Shown: positions 47,859-58,100 of the stretch, in pieces
Numbering within the stretch: the stretch's first letter is position 1
How the letters are laid out: each line of letters starts with the position of its first letter
Assembly: GCA_002189035.1 (NCBI GenBank)
Contig: NEEC01000024.1
Span: 806,001 to 870,000, forward strand
Direction: 5' to 3'
Length of the DNA: 64,000 nt
Source: Utricularia gibba
Lineage: Eukaryota; Streptophyta; Magnoliopsida; Lamiales; Lentibulariaceae
Program-made: the position numbers and the translations under genes
The notes under the pieces: model-generated
The model's database searches: none
Seen by the model: the letters and a program-made list of their open reading frames with translations, nothing else
What the model was told of the DNA's origin: nothing

Positions 47859-48913
47859 GTGACCCATGAAGAGGATGAAGATGTGCAGCCAGAAGTCAGG
47901 GGCAACACGGATGGGCCAACATCGATCTGGACACATGACGATGGGTGCGGTGCTGCCACTGCAAAGTATATCGAAGTGGAGAGACTGTACGCAGAGAATC
48001 TTGAACTCTGTGGTCGGCTTGCATGGTATGAACAAAGGTGGCCATATGGTGGAGTGTCGAGTGATAACACAGCCCCACCACGAAAGTTGTTAATATTTGA
48101 CGTGAATGGCGTACTTGCGCACATTGTGCATCCTCGCAAAGTCAGGTGGCAAGTGCTGAAGCTGGATGCCGTCATCTACGGGCGAAATGGTAATGTGGTT
48201 TATTTGACTCGCATTTAATATTTGGGGTATGTGTTAGTACTATTTCTTGTGGTTGTAGTGTATCTTCGACCAGGTGCACGTGAGTTGATACAGTTTTGCA
48301 TGGAGCACTTTGACGTCGCCATATGGTCTTCAAGAGGACGGTAAGATTGACCACCTTGGTGGCAAGAGGATCCGCATTCTTGCTGACATTTTTTTTTTTT
48401 GACAATATGTGTTAGTGAACAATTGCACGATGTGCTTCAGTGGTTACTAGGGCCTGCAGTAGCCATCAAGCTCGTCTTCCAATGGGATGGATCCAGGTGT
48501 GTGGACACAGGTTATCCGATGCACGACAACAGGAACAACATGGTTAAGCTTAAGCTTTTGAATCATGTATGGGGCATCAACACCGAGTTCAAGGGCAAAT
48601 ATCACCGTCTTAATACGCTACTCATTGATGATGCATCGTGCAAGTCACTACACAACCCGGTGAGTTTCTGGTCACGCCCATTCTCCACCATCTTGCATCC
48701 GATGATTGTTTACTTTCATTGGACAGCCCAAAAATGCCATATTCCCAACCACCTTCAAGTACACCGCTGGTTCGAGGGGGAGATATTAGGTCGTTCTTGG
48801 AAGCTCTCGTTGACAACATGGATGTACCCATGCACATCGATCGCCGTCGGGTAGGTCAACGTCCAATAGACAAGGAACACCCATTGTGGAAGCATTACAA
48901 GACTATTGTGTAA
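47859..48913 (+). pseudogene. FCP1/NIF-type HAD phosphatase domain inside Harbinger 2
   Basis: Exons 47859-48189, 48258-48340, 48416-48659 and 48727-48913 join by GT-AG introns in phase. After an acidic linker the HAD motifs appear: KLLIFDVNGVLAHIV (motif I, with DVNG as in plant FCP1-like proteins that have DLNG), YLRPGARELIQFCMEHFDVAIWSS (motif II Ser), the KLVFQWDGSRCVDTGY segment, LNTLLIDDASCKSLHNP (acidic motif) and GGDIRSFLEALVDN with GQRPI near the end. A frame break lies in a G5 run near 48776-48780. FCP1/NIF phosphatases remove phosphate from proteins such as the RNA polymerase II tail. In position I of motif I the nucleophile Asp is kept but the second Asp is Asn, so activity is doubtful. 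It may be a captured host gene or a standing element gene. Confidence 0.8.
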
Positions 48914-49380
48914 TCGATGATGCACCTTTGAAATTGCATGGATCTTGCGTGAACTATCATATGCTGACCTTGTTAGTTTTTGATCGACCACTGATCATGG
49001 TGGAACCGCATGTTGTAACATCCGGTGCCATCACTAGATTTGAAACCTTGGGTCTAGACGTGGTGCTTCGTAATATGCAACACCAACGCAATGCTAGTCC
49101 ATCACTACTCGATAGCACCGCACTGAATGTGGTGGTAGTTGCAGCACCGCATTTGTGGAAGAGTGCTCAAGAACGAAGCACCGCGCTTGTTCATATGCGG
49201 TGCTTCCACATACAAAGTCAGAACACTCTCTACCCTTCGCAGTGCTCATACTAGTTACATGTAGTCATCCTTCGCCTATATTTTCATGTGAAATACCATA
49301 TATTTGCTTAAAGGATGATTAGAAGATGAAAAACATCTAGTCCATGAGTCCAACATAAGGCGAAGCACCGCACAATAGAT
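48914..49380. repeat. Cluster of GCACCGC/GCGGTGC words
   Basis: Five exact copies of the 7-mer lie at 49115-49121, 49144-49150, 49178-49184, 49197-49203 (inverted) and 49365-49371, between the cargo gene and the end of the Myb-like gene. Five more occur elsewhere in the same element (44824, 45352, 46766, 47947, 50633). No coding frame is apparent. They could be transposase or Myb-protein binding sites. Confidence 0.55.
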
Positions 49381-50440
49381 TTAAGATGTACATTCGGATG
49401 CTAAACCACACACAATAAGCTCTCTTTCACAGTCGCTAGAGGCAAGGAAGTAGCGCAACCTCGCAGGGTTGGAACTAATCATCTCTGCTATGGTAAAACG
49501 TTCGATGGCAGTTAATTGCAACGGCATACCTCTAATGATCTCCCCTGCCTGACGCTGATTGTCCACCAACTCCTGCGCTTGCTGCACCACTGTTAATCCC
49601 AAGTGACGTAGCTCTTCGCATGTGCGCACGTTCAGCTCCTTCATTTCTTTGATGAACTGCACATCATCATCGATTCCCCTCGGTCCCCTACCATTTCGTC
49701 CAGTCCGCCGCGACGAGTCAGTGCTGTTGTGTGACTTAGAGTGCCTACTAGGTGTGACGTTCACACCCTCTGCAGCACAATCAATTGGGTCACAAGGTGT
49801 GTCAACATACGAGAAGTTCATATCCTGTCTAGTGCTATCCAGGTCCAGAGGGCAATCCGAAGAGACTTCCAGATTCTCCCCAACATCTTCCGTGAATTTC
49901 CTCTTCCTGGTCGCGGCTACATAGCTCATTGTTCTATCTCCTGTAGCCCGATCCTTTCCAAAGATTTCCTACCACTCCATGTAATACGGCCACGATTTGT
50001 GTCTTAGGACGCGCAGCCTGGGAGCATGCTGACATAAGAACACGGTAAGCACCGGATATAACATAGCGAGAATAGGGCATACGTACCTGATCAATCTCCT
50101 TCCAAACCTCCTCGTCTGCGGTGTTGGACAGCTCACTGAAACCGGTGCCCGACCTTGATAAAAAATCTATAAGGAGGTAGTAGTCTTATTTCCAGGTATG
50201 CACCTTGCTAGATATATGCGGGTGTGAGCGGATGTCGGTTTTAGGGCAGAGTTTCAAGAACTCTGTCTCCAACGCTCGGTGATACCCACCCCTAAAACCA
50301 TTCTCGATTTTCCAACCTTCTTTCACTATCTACTTCAAAGCGTGCAACAAGTCTTTCTCCTCATCTGGCTTTTAGGCGCATTTTGTTTTTTTGTGAGAGT
50401 CTTCCACCACGATTGGGCTGTGCATACCTGCAATCTGTGC
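49381..50440 (-). pseudogene. Myb/SANT-like protein of Harbinger 2
   Basis: Read from about 50380 down: DEEKDLLHALK, a TAG, IVKEGWKIENGFRGGYHRAL, PKTDIRSHPHISSKVHTWK, a TAA, then DYYLLIDFLSRSGTGFSELS and EEVWKEIDQ before a GTACGT donor near 50086. This is the plant Myb/SANT-like domain with two stops. The downstream exon 49929-49381 is open for 182 codons and carries basic KRKF, a Ser/Thr-rich linker with RRTGRNGRGPRG and a helical C-terminus (QELVDNQRQAGEIIRGM; AEMISSNPARLRYFLASS). In this family the protein binds element ends and assists the transposase. It converges with the cargo gene. Confidence 0.82.
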
Positions 50441-50917
50441 TGGAGAAAAGAAAACAGCAAGAACAAAGCACCTACACTGAGCACTTACAACAAGTAAACC
50501 CTAAATTCACTCAAAATTCAATGGATTTCAAACAAGAAACTCTGCACAACGAAGAGAGTATACAATCTGGAGTTAACCCATGGCTCTTCACTCTCAATTA
50601 CTTGTGAAATCGGGAGATCTTGTCGACCGGCAGCACCGCGTCAACCAGGTGTGAAAGTCGGTGGACAAAGAGGAAAACAAACGGTAATAAAGAGGAATAG
50701 TTTATTGTTGAGGAAGGCTATATTGGTAAATTTCCATGAAAATTATCCATAAACCCAATTTTATACCCACCTACCAAACGTGGGTTCATTTAAACCCAAA
50801 TAATGTAAACCCATCAACCAAACACGATTTATACACCCTAAACCCATAAAACCGGGTTACCTAAACCGAAATAAACTAAACTTGGGTTTAGGCCAAACCC
50901 AGCAACCAAACACGCCC
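50441..50917. repeat. Right subterminal region of Harbinger 2, rich in AAACCC words
   Basis: From about 50750 the words AAACCC and GGGTTT recur every 10-25 bases, including one CCCTAAACCC (50837-50846) that equals part of the plant telomere repeat. The left end (44451-44640) has the same words. This is a subterminal repeat zone, not a telomere remnant. Confidence 0.6.
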
Positions 50918-51619
50918 TTATGATTACAAAGGATCAATAGACATTCTTGCGATTAAACCAATAATTCAAAGAATATTATAAAACAATTTTATGATGAAAG
51001 GATATATATTATGCATTAATTTAAAATTCAATATTTTTGTCGTTTTTTAAATAAAAAAAATAAAAGGCCATACTTAGTGATATAACCGACATCCAATATT
51101 TTTTTAACTAAAATACACTTTACACTAACTTTTAGATAAATTGTTGAAATATAATTAAATTATTTCATTAAATTATAAAATAATTTTTTAGTTTAATGGT
51201 TTAATCAAAATATGTGTATTAATCTTTTTTGTAATCAGAAGACATATAATAATTTATCTATTGTATCAGAATTTTTTTATATTGCACACATTAATATGAA
51301 AAATAAGGAATTTGTCATCAATTTTGAAAATGAATAAAAGAATAATAAACAATAAAGAACCATTTAGTTTAGAATTGAGGTAACATTTTCGATATTATAT
51401 GTCTCACTTTTGAATAAAATAAGATATCTGAAATTTATTTTAAAATTTCAGATTAAAATGTAAATTTGTTCTTAATGAATTTATCTAATCTTTAAGTTCA
51501 TGCAAAATCATTTATTTTTAAAAGTTATACTTGAAATGGTTATTTTTCAAAAGAAATTGAAGGGATAATTATTTTTTAAATTTGAAGAGTGAGAGATGGT
51601 TATTATTCAAAGTAACCCT

Positions 51620-52739
51620 TTGAAGGAGACAATGGATTTTGCCTTCCAAGTTTTGATTTTCATGGAAATTCTTGTCAATCCATTGCCATAGACTCAGAAA
51701 GAATCTCAAGATGAAAGCTTGCGACATAGCAAGATAAGTTGATGTTGGTTTAGTAGCTTACACAAGGAAGCTACCCACCTCTGGTGAGGTGGGCCAAGTT
51801 GGCATCTTCGTTTCTTTCAATTCCTGAATTGATGAAGCTCAGGGTATGCTGTAGTGTTCGATGAGAGAATACTTCGACTTCCACCATATACGTCACAGAC
51901 ACAACCTTTGGTCAGATATTATATGTTCTAATATGCTATATCTCAATAGTTTCACACTTTTCCCGAATGACGTAACTTGATCACACCCAGATGATTCGAT
52001 GCCATTAACATACTTTCAGAGCTTGGATTAAAAATCAATGAATGATGCAGAGGCTAAAGTCAAGAACCATTATTCTAATCAATGGCATGAAGTGGGAGAC
52101 TGAAGAGAGCACCCAACCATGCTAGGGTTCGCCTCGCAGCTTTTGAATCCCCTTGATGGTATTCAAAGTCGTAGTTGTTTTGTATGTACATGGAAAACTC
52201 ATAGTACCTTTGTACCATCCCTAGAATACATGGCCTTTCTCAAGCTCATATATGAGTTGCAGAAGACGGGGCAATATGCTAGTTGTTCAAGATAGAGCAT
52301 ATACATTGACAAATGTGTCTACTTCCCCTGTTTGACATGGATATATCTGCAATTTCCAAGCATCCATCCATTTGAGCATCACCTGATCCCTCTCGAGGAG
52401 CTTGGACCAGTCATTTTTGTAAACAAGTTCTGTTGTGAGCTTTTATGGAAGGTTACTTCTATAGTTGAAGTCCCAACCAAAATATTTTCCTGCACACAAG
52501 GGACAAGGGAAAATTGCATATTGTACTAATTATATTTCACATTATTGTACGTTATATCCAAAATTTGACAAATTATATTTCATGATCAAATCATTTTAAT
52601 TGGGATCATGTCACTTCTACATGCACCTTATGTTCGTTACTTACCCCTAATTTTTACCATCATAAACATTTAACATATTTGATGTAGTTTGAATTTCTTC
52701 GAAAGAGGGATTGTGGATCATTTGAAGCTACAATTGCTA
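51620..52739. other. Unassigned spacer
   Basis: Sequence of intermediate composition with no motif-bearing frame. A 65-codon plus-strand frame at 52332 has no recognised domain. The boundary with the Athila fragment to the right is approximate. Confidence 0.4.
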
Positions 52740-53060
52740 TCGATATACACCTGAACGTTTTCCATAATACTTAGGCAGAAAATTAATCATAATTGGCTTC
52801 CATTCATTAGTTGTGTCATTAGAAAACCTGATGCACAAACTCTTGTATGTATGGTCAGTTGCGTCAAGCTCATTCAAGGTCTTCTCCTATAATGCAATGA
52901 TGTAATTAACTTGAGTTGCAGTAGGGAGTCTTCTAAACCTTGTTGTTTCTCTCACTTTTGTTTTGTTCTTACTGATAGTTCTCTCGATTTCTGGATAGAA
53001 AACAAGATCACTTGCAGAGAAGAATGCAAATGCATCAACTGAATCACAAAACAATTAAAC
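52740..53060 (-). pseudogene. Second Athila-like copy, leader and start of gag, truncated
   Basis: The minus strand aligns with 11930-12200 of the first Athila copy: the 'gttgatgcattt' start, 'aaggttyagaagactcc', 'gagcttgacgca' and 'cctaagtaytatgg' segments follow in the same order. Gag ends abruptly near 52740. It lies directly inside a gamma LTR, which ties the gamma family to Athila-type elements. Confidence 0.75.
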
Positions 53061-53085
53061 ATCACTCCCAGAAATATTGCCAATT

Positions 53086-54250
53086 TGATAAACGAAAAAT
53101 TTAGCACATGTTGTGAATATGCAATTTTTCGTATGAAATAAATTTATAATCCTAATTCACATCCAATCATACAACAAATATGAGCATAGTGATCAGGGTT
53201 GAACATAAAAAGCAGGTGCTTGTCATGTGATTATCAATGCATGCAATCAGCGTCATGTTGATAGATTTAATTTAAACTAGGATTAAAACAAACTTACGAT
53301 AAAATACAATAGAGAAAAGCAACAAACTTTTGAACTCGGTTGTACTGAAGATGAGATGGGTGATGCCTAGGGATTCCTAGGGTTAACATGCAAATTGCTA
53401 CAACTACCCCACTTAAACCATAGATCATTTACATAATAAGCAAAGGTCTAAGTCAACCCAAATCTTAGTTTTTTCTAATTTTTGGTCTACCTTTAACTAG
53501 GGTTGTTCTAGTGAGCTTCACTATTTCCCCTCATGGACCTATCCTAATTTGTAAGGAAATAATGTGATATTTGGTTAATATGGTTTAGTGAACAAATTGT
53601 TAACCCCTTTATCCCAAGGCATCACTAATTGTTTTAGCTACTCATGATATGGGAAAGGAAAACGCTTTGGTGACATATCATAATCACCATTCTAGTCTCA
53701 AAATTAAACAATAGTATAGGATGCATAACAAAGCATAAACAGTAAATCGTTCATGTTAAAAAACTAAAAACTATTATCAGCTGGGAATAGTATTCTTCAA
53801 GAGCAGAAGAAATCTTCAAAAGGGAGCTTGTTTTCCTGGATTGTCTTCCTCGTTCTTATGTAAGTTTTTCTTCTGTCCATCCCTCCCCCTCCAGAAGTCT
53901 ATGTCCGTTCTTCCCAGTTGTGGAGATCTCTTTTTTCTCTCCATTTTGTCTACTTTTGTATCCAAAATCTTCCTTTTTCTCCTCCTTAGATTTTGTGTCT
54001 GTCTTTTCAGACTTTGGCCTCATCTTCTGTCACTTCACTATTCATATCCAGCTCCTTACGATTTGGGTTGTTGACATGCATTGCATTGCTCAAGGGGACT
54101 ACTAGAACCAAGGTTGGCGGTGAATCTATGATCTAGTCCCAACTAGCAATAAAACACGCTACGTCGCTACTAGTCATAAAAATATAGAAATATATATAAA
54201 ACTTAAGTTTTGTAGCAAAAAAGAGTCGTTTTCCTGCACTCAAATACTAA
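53086..54250 (-). mobile_element. Gamma-family LTR (copy I), 5' LTR of the truncated Athila
   Basis: The minus strand ends AAATTTTTCGTTTATCA at 53086 and is followed by a strongly diverged primer site near 53065-53080. The sequence matches gamma through the 'gaagatttcttctgctcttgaag' region (near 53795). The upstream end is not clear and seems to merge near 54250 with an alpha LTR fragment, so the LTR start is lost or diverged. Confidence 0.75.
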
Positions 54251-54254
54251 AAAA

Positions 54255-54636
54255 TGCTCTCTTTCCATCATTCTTTCTGTCTTGTATGCACAACCAACTT
54301 TCCCATTTGTGCATGTAAGCGCCTAATCATTAATGTAGACTCTTACATGTCATAACTCAGAGGCCTTGTTTAATATTAGTCTTCCACCCACAATCGCTCC
54401 AAGTCACGTGCAAGTCATGAAATATCAATGTTTGTTCTCTTGCAATACTCCAAGTCTACCTCCTAACACTTTGGATGAAAGTACACGAAAAAGACAACAA
54501 AAATATGTACAAATAATGAATATAGGATTTTTCGAATAAAATAAAATATTTATTAATATAACTCCTAAGTTGGGTGATTTAATCCTAAATTAACATATAA
54601 TAATATATAATAAAAACTTAGAAAATGACACTTAAT
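54255..54636 (-). mobile_element. Alpha-family LTR fragment, F subfamily
   Basis: The minus strand starts near TATTAAGTGTCATTTTC (54636 downward) and follows the first about 400 bp of alpha copy F (25417-25830), including the 'gtgggtggaagactgacattag'-like segment. The rest of the LTR is missing. No TSD is visible. Confidence 0.75.
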
Positions 54637-55144
54637 AGTATCTATACACAAATATGAAAAGAGTAGGATATAATTCGCCATTAAAGAAACTTACCTTGTG
54701 GAGAGCAGCAAAAACCACAATTGAAGAGTTGGTTACAAGATGAATGCAAGTTGAGATAACTTAATGAAAATAGTTACGAGTGGTTGTAAGATAAACCATC
54801 AAAGCATTGGTGTAGAACTTTGTTCAATACAAATGTCAAATGCGATACCTTGTTCAATAATTTATTAGAGTCATTTAATTTATTCATTTTAGAGACCAAA
54901 GATAAACCTATTATTCAGCTTCTTGAGTGGATTAGAGAACTTGTTATGGTGAGATTGTGTCATTATTGAGAAGTAGCGAAGAAATAGATAGCTTTAGTAA
55001 CTCCGTGAGCATGTGAGATATTTGTGTTAAGATTTGTTACAAAAGACTTTAACCTTGAAGATCTAGAATCTGAGATTGAAAGAAACCCACAACAATTCAA
55101 CATTGTTATGAAAAGCAAAAAGAAAATGTTTACAAGAAGACCAC
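54637..55144. other. Unassigned flank of the satellite
   Basis: AT-rich, non-repetitive within this window, with no gene. Satellite homology starts near 55145 at ATGAGATCCTAAC. Confidence 0.5.
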
Positions 55145-58100
55145 ATGAGATCCTAACTTCAATAAAGGTATCACGATTTTCGTCGAATGGGACCTTATTG
55201 TGCTGTGAAGTCAGACCGAACCTTGGGTCCGGACGAAGTTCCCAACAACAGCACCGCCAAAAAACGACAACTTTTGCTTCAAAAAGCATGTAGGCAGCCG
55301 CCGAAAACCCAACGTTAATAAATGCATCGCTTTTTTGACCAGGCTACAAATGACTATGGGCCAGAGCGCGACTCGACCATTTGCTCGATACTAGTGCCAG
55401 CCTAGAGCACCTCGTCAAATATAAATCAGGTTGTTGAGAAAACCATTTGGGGCGCTCATGACATCCTAACTTCATTAAATGCATCACGATTTTCATCGAG
55501 TAGGACCCGATTGGGCTCAGGAGCCAGACCAAACCTTGGGCCCGTACAAAGCTGCCAACGACAGCACCCGCCTTAAAACGGCAAGCTGTTGCTTGAAAAA
55601 CCATTTAGGCAGCCGCCGAAAACCCAACGTTGATAAATGCATGACTTATTTTCCGGGCTACAACTGACTATGGGCGTGAGCCCGACCCGACCTCTGGCCC
55701 AATCCCTAAACCCCCGAGAGCGCCTTCTCAAATATAAAGTAGAGTGTGGAGAAAACCCATTGGGGTTCTCATGACATCCTAACAAAAGCAAATGCATCAC
55801 GATTTTCATCGAGTAGGACCCGATTGGGCTCAGGAGCCAGACCGAACCTTGGGCCCTTACAAAGCTGCCAACGACAGCACCCGCCTTAAAACGGCAAGCT
55901 GTTGCTTGAAAAACCATGTGGGCAGCCGCCGACAAGCCAACGTTAATAAATGCATCACTTCTTTTGACGGGCTACAGCTGACTTTGTCCCCCAAGCCCGA
56001 CCTGAATTCCGGCCCGATCTCGGTGACCCACAAAAGCGCCTTCTCAAGTTTAAAGCATGCTGTTGAAAAAAGCATTTGGGGCGGTCATGAGATCCTAACT
56101 TCAATAAAGGTATCACGATTTTCGTCGAATGGGACCTTATTGTGCTGTGAAGTCAGACCGAACCTTGTGTCCGGACGAAGTTCCCAACAACAGCACCCGC
56201 CAAAAAACGACAACTTTTCCTTGAAAAAGCATGTAGGCAGCCGCCGAAAACCCAACGTTAATAAATGCATCACTTTTTTGGCCGGGCTACAAATGACTAT
56301 GGGCAAGAGCGCGACTCGACCATTTGCTCGATACTAGTGCCAGCCTAGAGCACCTCGTCAAATATAAATCAGGTTGTTGAGAAAACCATTTGGGGCGCTC
56401 ATGACATCCTAACTTCATTAAATGCATCACGATTTTCATCGAGTAGGACCCGATTGGGCTCAGGAGCCAGACCAAACCTTGGGCCCTTACAAAGCTGTCA
56501 ACGACAGCACCCGCCTTAAAACGGCAAGCTGTTGCTTGAAAAACCATGTGGGCAGCCGCCGACAACCCAACGTTAATAAATGCATCACTTCTTTTATCGG
56601 GCTACAGCTGACTTTGGGCCCGAGCTCGACCCGAATTCCGGGCCGATCTCGGTGACCCACAAAAGCGCCTTCTCAAGTGTATAGCATGCTGTTGAAAAAA
56701 GCATTTGGGGTAATCATGAGATCCTAACTGCAATAAAGGTATCACGATTTTCGTCGAATGGGACCTTATTGTGCTGTGAAGTCAGACCGAACCTTGGGTC
56801 CGGACGAAGTTCCAACAACAGCACCCGCCAAAAAACGACAACTTTTGCTTCAAAAGCATGTAGGCAGCCGCCGAAAACCCAACGTTAATAAATGCATCAC
56901 TTTTTTGGCCGGGCAACAAATGACTATAGGCCAGAGCGCGACTCGACCATTTGCTCGATACTAGTGCCAGCCTAGAGCACCTCGTCAAATATAAATCAGG
57001 TTGTTGAGAAAACCATTTGGGGCGCTCATGACATCCTAACTTCATTAAATGCATCACGATTTTCATCGAGTAGGACCCGATTGGGCTCAGGAGCCAGACC
57101 AAACCTTGGGCCCTTACAAAGCTGTCAACGACAGCACCGCCTTAAAACGGCAAGCTGTTGCTTGAAAAACCATTTAGGCAGCCGCCGAAAACCCAACGTT
57201 GATAAATGCATGACTTATTTTCCGGGCTACAACTGACTATGGGCGTGAGCCCGACCCGACCTCTGGCCCAATCCCTAAACCCCCGAGAGCGCCTTCTCAA
57301 ATATAAAGTAGAGTGTGGAGAAAACCCATTGGGGTTCTCATGACATCCTAACAAAAGCAAATGCATCACGATTTTCATCGAGTAGGACCCGATTGGGCTC
57401 AGGAGCCAGACCGAACCTTGGGCACTTACAAAGCTGCCAACGACAGCACCGCCTTAAAACGGCAAGCTGTTGCTTTAAAAACCATGTGGGCAGCCGCCGA
57501 CAAGCCAACGTTAATAAATGCATCACTTCTTTTGACGGGCTACAGCTGACTTTGTCCCCAAGCCCGACCTGAATTCCGGCCCGATCTCGGTGACCCACAA
57601 AAGCGCCTTCTCAAGTTTAAAGCATGCTGTTGAAAAAAGCATTTGGGGCGGTCATGAGATCCTAACTTCAATAAAGGTATCACGATTTTCGTCGAATGGG
57701 ACCTTATTGTGCTGTGAAGTCAGACCGAACCTTGGGTCCGGACGAAGTTCCCAACAACAGCACCCGCCAAAAAACGACAACTTTTGCTTCAAAAAGCATG
57801 TAGGCAGCCGCCGAAAACCCAACGTTAATAAATGCATCGCTTTTTTGACCAGGCTACAAATGACTATGGGCCAGAGCGCGACTCGACCATTTGCTCGATA
57901 CTAGTGCCAGCCTAGAGCACCTCGTCAAATATAAATCAGGTTGTTGAGAAAACCATTTGGGGCGCTCATGACATCCTAACTTCATTAAATGCATCACGAT
58001 TTTCATCGAGTAGGACCCGATTGGGCTCAGGAGCCAGACCAAACCTTGGGCCCTTACAAAGCTGTCAACGACAGCACCCGCCTTAAAACGGCAAGCTGTT

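Larger units (their letters stand above)
44451..50917 (+). mobile_element. PIF/Harbinger transposon 2 with extra cargo gene, TSD TTA
   Basis: The left TIR GGGCGCGTTTGGTTGCTGAG and the right TIR (reverse complement) GGGCGTGTTTGGTTGCTGGG differ at two positions. TTA lies at 44448-44450 and 50918-50920. The interior holds a transposase (plus), a Myb/SANT-like ORF (minus) and, between them, a gag-like plus phosphatase gene (plus). Both ends are rich in AAACCC/GGGTTT words. At 6,467 bp it is larger than the 3.96-kb Harbinger 1, and the extra gene accounts for most of the difference. Confidence 0.93.
44079..51619. mobile_element. Long-terminal-inverted-repeat element, host of Harbinger 2
   Basis: The left start AGGGTTACTTTGAATAATAA and the reverse complement of the right end are identical over at least 20 bases. 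Weaker pairing continues about 300 bp inward, for example 'ttcaaattt', 'aaatgatttt' and 'attagataaattcat' on both arms. Without the inserted Harbinger element it is about 1.07 kb and has no coding frame. Long TIRs suggest a Mutator-like or foldback MITE. The 9-bp flanks CTAAAGAAG and TTGAAGGAG share only six positions, so the TSD is unproven. Confidence 0.65.

Noticed and set aside
50837-50846. Interstitial telomere remnant (CCCTAAACCC)
   Set aside because: Only about one and a half repeats, inside a transposon end full of AAACCC words.
55171-55195. CENP-B-box-like word around TTTTCGTCGAATGGGA in A and E monomers
   Set aside because: It resembles the box by eye, but the essential CGGG part and the spacing do not match, and plants are not known to use CENP-B in this way.
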